DNA of 23,135 bases from a virus. Location of the stretch: the IMG/VR virus record IMGVR_UViG_3300020438_000287, positions 1 to 23,135 of that record; one strand, written 5' to 3'. Below, in pieces: positions 12,662-21,200 of the stretch. Positions within the stretch are counted from its first letter, which is position 1. Every line of letters begins with the position of its first letter. Under the pieces are notes generated by a model, which made no database searches, was not told where the DNA came from, and saw only the letters and a list, made by a program, of their open reading frames with translations. Both the position numbers and the translations under genes were made by a program.

Positions 12662-13971
12662 TGCCAAATAATCTTAATACCAGATCAGGAAACATTAGTC
12701 AGTTTCAAATATTTTCTTCAATGGGCAGTGGGTCTATTGATCTTCGTGCTGGAGTGACTGAGTTAAACTATTACGAGGATGTTCTAAAGAATACTATAAC
12801 ATTAACTATTCAGGTTACAGAAGCTGGGTTGGGTGGTAATAAAGGAATCGTAGATAATCTACCAATACGAGGAGGAGAAAAGGCAGAGATTGTTTTTTCT
12901 GACGCAAATGGTAGGAAGAGAAAGTTTAAAGGTGATAATGCACTATATGTAAATCGAGTTCGTAATCTTACACAAGGAACTCAGATTGATAGTTATTTTA
13001 TTGACTTTTGCTCAAGAGAATTTTTAGCTAATGAACAATCTAGGGTATGTAAAAGGTATAATGGTAAGATATCAGAGAACGTTAAAAAGATTTTAACTGA
13101 GAACACATCAGGAGATTCTGGACTTAAAGTTCCTAATAATAAAATCAATAAGATTGATGAAACAATGATTGATTATAATTTTATAGGGAATGATAAGAAA
13201 CCTTTGTATACTTGTACTTGGTTGGCATCAAAATCAATACCATCACAATCTGGTAAGTTAGGTGCATCTGCTGGATTTCTTTTCTATCAGACTCATGATG
13301 GATTTAATTTTAGGTCAATTGATGGTATTTTTGAAGAAAACTATAAGAAGACTTTTGTTTATAATAACACTTCAATAAAACCAGAAGAGTATGATGGAAA
13401 AATTCTTAGATATAATATTAATAGGGACATTGATCTGCATAGTAATCTATTGATAGGTGCATATTCTAATAGAACTATATTCTTTGATTACTATGGAATG
13501 AATTATGATGTTAGGAATTTCATACCAAGTGATCAAGAAGGTATTAAAACTGGTGGTAAATTCCCTATTGACAGTGTTTCTGATGAATTTAGGTTGCCAG
13601 TTTCGAGGTTAATGAGTAGAATATTAGACATAGGAACATTGCCAGCAGGTAAGAGTAGTAAAGAAGAGTTGGAGAACTGGAAAAACAATCCAGATCAACC
13701 TACATTTGATGCTGCCCAAACCCTAGTACAATCCTTGATGAGGTATAACCAACTATTCACTATACAGGTAAAACTTACTTTGGGTGGTTGTTTTGATCTA
13801 CAAGCAGGTGATTTGATTTATTGTGATTTCCCAGAATTAAACGATTCTTCTTACAATAGTATCACTGGTGGCATATATATGATATCCAGCTTAGCGCATG
13901 AGATAACACCAAAAACGTGTTTTACTTATGTGACTATAGTTAGAGATAGTTATGGTAGAAAATCTTTTTAA
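12661..13971 (+). CDS. gp27-like baseplate hub protein (putative)
   Basis: 436 aa (T4 gp27 is 391 aa). Starts on TAATG. The opening, with FQIFSSMGSGSIDLRAGVTELNYYEDVLKNTITLTIQVTEA, is the beta-rich style of hub proteins that form a ring around the spike. Late features are LMRYNQLFTIQVKLTLGGCFDLQAGDLIYCDF, a barrel strand pair with the G-D-(L)-I-x-(C)-x-F motif typical of gp27/gpD-like hub domains, and SLAHEITPKTCFTYVTIVRD. Its place between the tape-measure-like genes and the gp5-like gene fits gp27. Identity at family level is inferred from order and strand pattern, without a clear residue-level match to T4. Confidence 0.6.
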   Translation: MPNNLNTRSGNISQFQIFSSMGSGSIDLRAGVTELNYYEDVLKNTITLTIQVTEAGLGGNKGIVDNLPIRGGEKAEIVFSDANGRKRKFKGDNALYVNRVRNLTQGTQIDSYFIDFCSREFLANEQSRVCKRYNGKISENVKKILTENTSGDSGLKVPNNKINKIDETMIDYNFIGNDKKPLYTCTWLASKSIPSQSGKLGASAGFLFYQTHDGFNFRSIDGIFEENYKKTFVYNNTSIKPEEYDGKILRYNINRDIDLHSNLLIGAYSNRTIFFDYYGMNYDVRNFIPSDQEGIKTGGKFPIDSVSDEFRLPVSRLMSRILDIGTLPAGKSSKEELENWKNNPDQPTFDAAQTLVQSLMRYNQLFTIQVKLTLGGCFDLQAGDLIYCDFPELNDSSYNSITGGIYMISSLAHEITPKTCFTYVTIVRDSYGRKSF

Positions 13972-13980
13972 GGAGATCTT

Positions 13981-14250
13981 ATGACAACTAAAATTCCAAA
14001 TCATGACTTGGATCACGAGGTCTATATCGACCCCAAAGATGGCAAGGAGCATACTAATCATGGTATGCACGAATATAGTAAAGAAGATTTGAAGATGCAC
14101 AATGATGCATTTCATGCACATAATGAATCAGAAGTAAATAAGAATGAGGGTAAGATTAATGATTGGCACACAAGACATGAGGATTCTCATTTAGAGGTAT
14201 ATTGTGATAATCATCCTGACGCAGAGGAATGTAAAGTTTATGACGACTAA
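13981..14250 (+). CDS. Histidine-rich acidic small protein
   Basis: 89 aa with 12 histidines, many acidic residues and two cysteines near the end (CDNHPDAEEC). His residues occur as NH, DH, EH, NHGMH, FHAH, WH, RH and SH along the chain. It has its own strong Shine-Dalgarno (AAGGAGA, overlapping the upstream stop) and couples to the gp5-like gene by TAATG at 14248-14252. Metal binding is suggested by composition. In T4 the spike tip protein gp5.4 (PAAR) binds metal through His, but no PAAR fold signature is visible here. Function unknown. Confidence 0.75.
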   Translation: MTTKIPNHDLDHEVYIDPKDGKEHTNHGMHEYSKEDLKMHNDAFHAHNESEVNKNEGKINDWHTRHEDSHLEVYCDNHPDAEECKVYDD

Positions 14251-16655
14251 TGATTGACCAAGATCTAGTAAAGAAAAATTTATTCGGAAGAGATGGATTT
14301 ACTTGGTGGGTCGGTCAGATTCCTGCCAGTAAAGTCTGGAAGATGAATACGCCTGGAACTAAAGTAAAAAGTAATGAAGATATTGATGGCTTTGATTATA
14401 GGTATAAGGTGCGGATTATGGGATACCATACCGCAAATGTAAATGATTTGAAGGATGAGGAACTTCCTTGGGCTGGAGTGATGTTTCCTATCACTGCAGG
14501 AGTATCTGGGGGTGCTATAGACACTCCTCAGATCATGCAAGGTAACTTTGTATATGGATTCTTCTTGGATGGTTCTGACGCACAAGTACCTGTTATTATG
14601 GGTATCATTGGATATAATCAATACACTAAAGTATTGAAGAACATCCCAGATACTCCTTTTAAACCTTTTAGTGGATACGAACCGACTTCTAATAAGAACT
14701 CTGAATTTATTAATACTGATGGAGTTGGTGGTAAAAAGGAAGTTAAAGATGATACTGTTGCTAAGTTAAAAAATCCTTATGTTTCACCTAAAGATAGAGG
14801 AGGTCAGGGTGGCAATGATTCAAATGGTCCTGATGTAAATTCTGATGGTATCATAGGAGATTCTACTTCTGCATCAGAGCAAATTAAAAGTGGGGCAGAC
14901 GTAGAACAAGAAAGAAATAGATCTAAGCCAAAAACTTTACCAACAACGTCCAGATGTGATGCTGCTCCTACGTCAGCAATACAGACAAAGATGAAGAGTA
15001 TGTTGAATGAAACTCAACTTCTTAAGAAAAGTCTTAAAGACTGGGAGACAAGAGTATCACTTAAAGTTGATAATATTGAAGATGAGATTCAAAGGGTAAC
15101 TGACAAATATGTTAAAGAAATTACTGGTGATGTTAAGAGAATAATGGATGGCATTCAGAGGAATGTTAAAAAGAAAGTAAACGATGCATTGAAGAAAACA
15201 TATCATCTATCTCTTCCTTCAGTACGAGGTAAAATAGCAAAGGAGATAGCAAAAGCAAACAGTTCTATGGGTTGTTTGTTTAAGAACCTTGCTGGCAATT
15301 TGTTTAATATGGTTGGTGGGTTTATGAAAGATATTCTGAACAGGTATATTAATGCACCTCTTTGTGCCGTTGAGAATTTTGTAGGTGGACTACTAGGTAA
15401 TATTACAGGATTGCTTGATGTGGGAATTGGTTCTATTCTAGGACCAATTAAAGGTTTAATATCTGGACTTGGTGGAGCACTTGATATAGGTGGAGATTTA
15501 ATGGGATTTGCTACTGATGCATTGAGTATCCTTGATTGTAAACCAGATCCTAAATGTTCAGATGTTAAAGAGTGGAGTGCTGGTGGTGGTCCTATTTCAA
15601 TTGCGACTCTTGATGTAGCTTCGATAATTAATAAAGCAAAAGGAGTTTCTTCACTCTTAAAGAATTCTGTTTCTCAAATAACGGGAGTTGTTGATGGTAT
15701 TTCTAATATTGGAGATCAAATAGGTGGAGCAGTTGATGGTATAAAGAATCTTGCAAGTGATGCAATAAATGATTGTAATGTTGGTGCTTTATTCTGTGGA
15801 CCTCCTACTATTTCCTTTAATGGGGGTGGTGGAAGTGGTGCTGCTGGTAATGCAATTATAAGTGCTGGTTCTGCAATTCTAGGAATTGACGTTATATTAC
15901 CTGGCACTGGATATGTAACACCACCAAAAGTTGTATTTAATGATGACTGTGGTAAAGGTAAAGGTGCTTCTGGTAAAGCAGTGATTAATGATAAAGGTGA
16001 AGTCGTTCAAGTAATCATGGAAGAAACTGGAACTGGATACCTATCTGTTCCTGATGGAAGTCAAGGTGGTGATGGAACGACATATGCTAATCCTGACGAG
16101 ACTATTATTAAAAGAGCAGATGGTACATATGATGATGCTCCATATAAACCAGGAGTTGTTGTAGAAGTTTGTCCTGGTGATCAGATAACAAAACCTGGTG
16201 GAATAAAACAAACCATTGGGGGAACCGAGTGTGTTACTATTACTACTGAGCCTCAAGGTGATCGAGTAGTTCCTCGTGGAGAAGATCCGAGTCTTAATGA
16301 TGGATCTTATCCAGTTATTCTAGAGATAGATAAGATTGCTATATCAAATCCTGGTATTGGATATGATGCTGAAGATAAAGTTATAATAGAACCTTCTAAT
16401 GGATGTGAGTTTAAATTAAAAGTCGATGAACTCGGATCTGTAACTGGAGTTGATGTTATTAAAGGATGTAGTGGATTCATAGACGAACCAGAGATTTACA
16501 TTCAGAGCAATTCGGGTTATAATGCTAGATTATTACCTGTCTTTAATATGGTTAAGGAAGGTATTGATGCTGGAATCATCACTGATCCAACTGGTACACC
16601 TGTTATTCAGGTTGTTGATTGTGTAGGTAAAGTTTCACACTTAGGTAGATCATAA
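14250..16655 (+). CDS. 5: gp5-like hub/spike protein without a lysozyme domain
   Basis: 801 aa (T4 gp5 is 575 aa). The N-terminal 135 residues form a gp5/VgrG-type OB-fold: FTWWVGQIPAS, YRYKVRIMGYH, LPWAGVMFPITAG, then FVYGFFLDGSDAQVPVIMGIIG. A linker follows, then a long helical region (about 240-345), then Gly-rich hydrophobic amphipathic segments (about 345-430 and 470-515). The C-terminal 250 residues hold G-x-G-Y beta repeats (GTGY at 552-555 and 594-597, GIGY at 702-705, degenerate near 745). I found no T4-lysozyme-like catalytic segment (E..D..T with G-Y-x-T-I-G-I-G-H), and no beta-helix. The beta-helix appears in the next gene. It is probably the central hub base on which the spike sits. 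Confidence 0.75.
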   Translation: MIDQDLVKKNLFGRDGFTWWVGQIPASKVWKMNTPGTKVKSNEDIDGFDYRYKVRIMGYHTANVNDLKDEELPWAGVMFPITAGVSGGAIDTPQIMQGNFVYGFFLDGSDAQVPVIMGIIGYNQYTKVLKNIPDTPFKPFSGYEPTSNKNSEFINTDGVGGKKEVKDDTVAKLKNPYVSPKDRGGQGGNDSNGPDVNSDGIIGDSTSASEQIKSGADVEQERNRSKPKTLPTTSRCDAAPTSAIQTKMKSMLNETQLLKKSLKDWETRVSLKVDNIEDEIQRVTDKYVKEITGDVKRIMDGIQRNVKKKVNDALKKTYHLSLPSVRGKIAKEIAKANSSMGCLFKNLAGNLFNMVGGFMKDILNRYINAPLCAVENFVGGLLGNITGLLDVGIGSILGPIKGLISGLGGALDIGGDLMGFATDALSILDCKPDPKCSDVKEWSAGGGPISIATLDVASIINKAKGVSSLLKNSVSQITGVVDGISNIGDQIGGAVDGIKNLASDAINDCNVGALFCGPPTISFNGGGGSGAAGNAIISAGSAILGIDVILPGTGYVTPPKVVFNDDCGKGKGASGKAVINDKGEVVQVIMEETGTGYLSVPDGSQGGDGTTYANPDETIIKRADGTYDDAPYKPGVVVEVCPGDQITKPGGIKQTIGGTECVTITTEPQGDRVVPRGEDPSLNDGSYPVILEIDKIAISNPGIGYDAEDKVIIEPSNGCEFKLKVDELGSVTGVDVIKGCSGFIDEPEIYIQSNSGYNARLLPVFNMVKEGIDAGIITDPTGTPVIQVVDCVGKVSHLGRS

Positions 16656-17269
16656 TGGCAACAAGACTTGTATACAATGCTAAGAATCTTGGCAATAGGC
16701 ATGGTCGAATAAAATTTGGACATGTTCAAGATAATAATGAAATAGCAGCAGTACAATTATTGAACGGTAAAGATGCTGGTCGTCATTATATGACTATGCA
16801 TCAAACTGGTGATAAGGATAGTGGTCAAAGGGGTGCAACTGAGAATGTATGTCCAGGATCATTTACTGTTGATTGTGGTAAAGATATTGCAGCAACACCT
16901 GCAGGAGAAGAACAAGGTAATCAAGCTTTTGTTGTTCGTTGCGAGAATGGTGACGTTCTTATACAAGCAAAGGATGGTGCAATTAAACTTGAAGCAGAGA
17001 CTATTGAATTAGTTGCTAAGAGTGGTGATGGTCAGAAAGGTAAGATAACATTGGATGCGTCTGAAACTATCGAGTTAAAAGCACCTGATATTATTGTAGA
17101 TGCTTCTGATTATGCTAAGATCTTTACTGATGGTACTTTAGAATTACTAGGTCAAAGTATCTTGAATATATACGGTGGAATGCTTCATTGTGCAGATGGA
17201 GCTACTTCTGTACTGGGATCTAAAGGAGATCCCGATTTAGAACAACGAGCAAAGGATGGATTTATCTAA
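16655..17269 (+). CDS. Spike-like beta-helix protein
   Basis: 204 aa. After an N-terminal domain (to about residue 90, with ENVCPGSFTVDCGKD and a QAFVVRCENGDVLIQAKDG transition), residues 95-180 are short alternating strands: AIKLEAETIELVAK, KITLDASETIELKAPDIIVD, GTLELLGQSILNIYGG. This is the period expected of a triple-stranded beta-helix needle like the C-terminal part of T4 gp5. It follows the OB-fold protein with TAATG overlap. I infer that the two together replace a single gp5. The C-terminus is short and charged (DLEQRAKDGFI). A general tail-fibre piece is the alternative. Confidence 0.6.
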   Translation: MATRLVYNAKNLGNRHGRIKFGHVQDNNEIAAVQLLNGKDAGRHYMTMHQTGDKDSGQRGATENVCPGSFTVDCGKDIAATPAGEEQGNQAFVVRCENGDVLIQAKDGAIKLEAETIELVAKSGDGQKGKITLDASETIELKAPDIIVDASDYAKIFTDGTLELLGQSILNIYGGMLHCADGATSVLGSKGDPDLEQRAKDGFI

Positions 17270-18054
17270 TGGATGTACCTGATTTAGAAGTAAGAAAACA
17301 ACTTTTTGTTGGTGATGGAGAAACCAAAGCTTTAGGTGAAGCAGAGAAAGCTATTCGTGGGTCTGCCTACATTGAAGGGCCTGTTCAGGTAGGAAGAGAC
17401 ACTGAGTATGATGAAGTTAGTGCAACAGTAATGATTGCAGAAGAATATAACACAGATACTATGCTGAGACCTCATCTATCAGTAGAGGTAAAAGGTAATG
17501 TTAATATTGAAGGTGATGGAAAAACTACTTATGGTATGGAAGTAGGAGGAGGAGCTCAAGATCCTTTACATGTAAAAGGAGATATAATATGTGATGCTAT
17601 TTCTCCTAGTAGATTATCTGCAAGATTTAAGGTTGCAGATGAAAAACCAAAACCATTTGATCTTGTTCATCCAAGTAAAGGAGAGGGGCAGAGACTTAGA
17701 TACGCCTGTATTGAAGGACCAGAGGTAGGAGTTTATTATAGGGGTAGACTTAAGAACAATAATGTGATAGAGTTACCTACATACTGGAAGGATTTAGTAC
17801 ATACTGACAGTATCTCTGTTCAACTTCAACCAATCGGTGCTCATCAAGACATCATCATAAAGAGATGGGATGATTCATACATTTATCTTCAAACTCAAGG
17901 AGGGATGCCAGTTGATTGTTTCTTCCATGTTTATGCTGAAAGAAAGGATGTAAATAAATTAGTAGTTGAATATGAGGGAGATGGTTGGGAAGATTATCCT
18001 GACCCAGAATATAATGATCCCAAATATGGTGGTCAAAATACAGTAACAGGTTGA
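17269..18054 (+). CDS. Fibre-like structural protein with a C-terminal beta domain
   Basis: 261 aa, starting on TAATG. Residues about 30-120 are short beta strands (AYIEGPVQV, HLSVEVKGNVNIEGDGKTTYG, PLHVKGDIICD). The C-terminal domain (about 127-240) is well defined: FDLVHPSKGEGQRLRYACIE, with GPEVGVYYRGRL, VIELPTYWKDLV, SVQLQPIGAHQDIIIKRWDD, then DCFFHVYAERKD. This H-P-x(n)-L-x-(Y)-x-C-x-E-G-P-E-x-x-V-Y-(Y/F)-R-G pattern is widespread at the ends of phage fibre and spike-associated proteins. I believe similar cyanophage proteins have been labelled VrlC-like, which says little about function. It is probably part of the baseplate or a short fibre. Confidence 0.65.
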   Translation: MDVPDLEVRKQLFVGDGETKALGEAEKAIRGSAYIEGPVQVGRDTEYDEVSATVMIAEEYNTDTMLRPHLSVEVKGNVNIEGDGKTTYGMEVGGGAQDPLHVKGDIICDAISPSRLSARFKVADEKPKPFDLVHPSKGEGQRLRYACIEGPEVGVYYRGRLKNNNVIELPTYWKDLVHTDSISVQLQPIGAHQDIIIKRWDDSYIYLQTQGGMPVDCFFHVYAERKDVNKLVVEYEGDGWEDYPDPEYNDPKYGGQNTVTG

Positions 18055-18064
18055 GGTTTAAAAA

Positions 18065-18247
18065 ATGGACAATGATTATTTGACAAGGTGTATAGTCGAT
18101 CCTTCTAAAAGAACGGTGTGTATACACTCCAATAACGGTGAAGAAAGAGTGATAAAATGTGATACAACAGAAGAGTTTATGAATGTATTGAGTTTTGTTC
18201 GTGAGACTTTAGATGAGGATACTTTATCCTACGCAAATCCCCTTTAA
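18065..18247 (+). CDS. Small conserved-looking protein, unknown
   Basis: 60 aa, acidic C-terminus (MNVLSFVRETLDEDTLSYA), N-terminal beta strand pattern (RTVCIHSNNGEERVIKCD). It has a good Shine-Dalgarno (GAGG at 18053-18056, overlapping the previous stop) 8 bases before the ATG. It fits the compact gene packing and is likely real. No function recognised. Confidence 0.65.
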   Translation: MDNDYLTRCIVDPSKRTVCIHSNNGEERVIKCDTTEEFMNVLSFVRETLDEDTLSYANPL

Positions 18248-18254
18248 TAAAATG

Positions 18255-18262
18255 CTAAATAA
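18255..18262 (+). promoter_or_regulatory. Late-promoter-like CTAAATAA before the giant structural ORF
   Basis: CTAAATAA in the 44-bp gap after the 60-aa gene, 29 bases before the ATG at 18292. It is an exact copy of the octamer at 8944 and 711. Confidence 0.5.
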
Positions 18263-18291
18263 TCCATAACGGACTATAAGTATTAGTAAAA

Positions 18292-21200
18292 ATGGGTCTT
18301 TCCAGATTAGATAATTTCCTCAAATCTGTTCGTGGTACGGTAATATACGTTGACCCTAACAGTCTTGATGCCACGGACAGTATTGAAAATCAGGGTAACT
18401 CACTTACAAGACCCTTTAAAACGATTCAAAGGGCTTTAATTGAAGTTTCTAGATTTTCATATCAGAAAGGATTAGATAACGATAGATTTGCCAAGACAAC
18501 TGTTATGGTTTATCCTGGTGATCATCCTATTGATAATAGGCCAGGTTGGATTCCTATTGGTGCAAATAATTATAGATTAAGAGATGGATCAACTTCTAAT
18601 GAGTTTAGTGCATTTGATCTAACAACTAACTTTGATCTAGATTCAACTACAAACGCTTTGTATAAGTTGAATAGTATCTACGGTGGTGTCATTGTACCTC
18701 GTGGATGCTCTATCATTGGTATGGATCCTAGAAAGACAAGGTTCCGTCCTAAGTATGTTCCTAATCCAGAGAACACTAGCATTGAAAGATCTGCTATCTT
18801 TAGGGTTACTGGTGGTTGCTATTTCTCAAACTTTGCTATATTAGATGCTAATCCAAATGGAACAGCATACAAAGATTATACGACAAATATATTCGTTCCT
18901 AGATTCTCACACCACAAACTAACTACTTTTGAGTATGCAGACGGTGTTAATAATGTAGATATAGATGATGACTTTATCAGTGGAGCAAATGGTGAGTTTG
19001 CTAGAACTGATCTTGATATGTACTATGAGAAAGTTGGACTAGCATATGGTCCTGCTTCTGGTAGACAGATTGAACCTGATTATCCTGCTGCTGGTTTAGA
19101 TATTGAACCAAAGGTTGATGAGTTTCGTATTGTTGGTTCTCGTGGTAAGCAAGTTGGTATTACTAGCATTAAAGCTGGTGATGGAACAACTTCTACCACC
19201 ACTATTACAGTTACAGTAGATGAGGTTGCAACAGATTTTGATGTAGATACTCCTATTGAGATTGAAGGTGTAGGAACTGACGGTTATGATGGACAATTTG
19301 TTGTCTTCAATAAGGTAGATGCTAATAATATTCAATACAAAGTTCAGAATGCTCCTGTAGTTTCACTACCCACAATTACAAATGCAACAGTAAATGTAAG
19401 TGTTGATAGTGTTACATCAGCTTCACCATATATCTTTAACGTTTGTCAGAAGTCTGTCTATGGTATGAATGGACTGTTTGCCGATGGTTCAAAGGCAACT
19501 GGATTCAAATCTATGGTGATGGCACAGTACACAGGTATTGGTCTACAGAAGGATAATAACGCCTTTGTAAAATATAATGATACTTCTGGTGTATATGAAG
19601 ACTCTACTATAGTCTCAAATCTACATTCAGATTCTGATGCTAGATTTAAACCAGACTATGCAAACTATCACATTAAAGCAAGTAATGATGCTGTTCTTCA
19701 GTTAGCATCTATCTTTGCGATTGGTTATGCAGACCACTTTGTTGCTGATGATGGTGGTGATATGTCTATCACTAACTCAAACTCCAACTTTGGTTCAGTT
19801 GCATTGCGTTCTGGTGGATTTAGAAAGAACTCATTTTCTAGAGATGATATTGGATATGTCAGTCATATTATCCCACCAAAAGAAATTGATACTTCTGATA
19901 CCAGTATCGAATTCAAATCATTAGATGTAAATAAGATTGTTGGTATTGCTGATACAAGTAAGTTATTCTTGTATGGTGAAACCAACGAAAAGAATGTACC
20001 AGACAGTCTTATTGATAGTTTCCGTCTTGGTGCTAAGAAGGATGAGAAGTTAAATGTTTTAATTGCAGACTCTAGTGGAGTATCTAACACATACTCGGCA
20101 AGAGTTATTATGCCGAATACGCAGTATACTTCAAATGAAACTTCTTTTGCGAAGATATTTGATATTGGTAGATCTACTTCTGGAATCAATAGTGTTACTA
20201 ACAATGCTGTTAACTTCACAGTTGCTCATAGTTTCCTTGAAGGAGAAACTGTTCGTATACTCAGTCAGAATGGACACCTTCCTGATGGACTAACACATAA
20301 TACTGTCTACTATGCCATACCTGATGCTAGTGATAGTCATAAAATAAAATTTGGACAGACTTTTAACGATGCTTTAGATGGTAATCCTATTACTATCAAT
20401 AATAATGGTGGAATTTTAACAGTTGAAAGTAGAGTATCGGATAAAGTTTCTGGTGAGATTGGACATCCAGTTCAGTATGATTCTGCACATAGTCAGTGGT
20501 ATGTTAATGTTGCAACTGCTGCTACTGAGAAGTCACTCTATAATACTATCGTTGGATTAGGATCTACTGGTCTTGGATCAGCAACTCCTAGAAGTTTCAT
20601 TGATCGTAAACCAGATACTCGTAACTTACTTGATACAATATATCGTCATCGTTATGTAATACCCAAGGATTCTTCTACCATTGCTCGTGAGCCTGTAGAT
20701 GGATACGTTATTGAGGAGTCTAGTGCTTCGATTGGTTCTACTGATACTGAAGTAGCATACCTTTATAATCCAAGTAGTGTAACTCTTACCAACTCTACTC
20801 AATTAAGAAACCCAAGATTAATTGCTGATGCTAGTTGGGATACAGGAACTGCAAGTATAGTTACTGAGATACCACATGATCTTAATACTGGAGCAAGTGT
20901 TGAGATTATTAATATTAAGAGTAGCAATAATACCACGGGTGTTGCCAACTCAGCATATAATGGAACATTTGAAGTTGCTGGTATTAGCAGTTCTAAGCAA
21001 TTCACTATTTCTATTAGTGATAATCCAGGTACATTTACTAATGATACGTCTGATAGAACTACTTCCTTACCAAACTTTAAAGAGAAGAAGACACCAGGTA
21101 CATATATCATCTATAGAAGTGAAGATGTACAAGAGTATATTCCTCAGAAACAGGATGGTATCTATTACCTAACTGTTGTTAATACTTCAAATACTCCTAC

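Noticed and set aside
19096-21172. Several 60-120 codon frames on both strands inside the giant ORF region
   Set aside because: The continuous + strand frame from 18292 accounts for this DNA; the others have no motifs or start signals.
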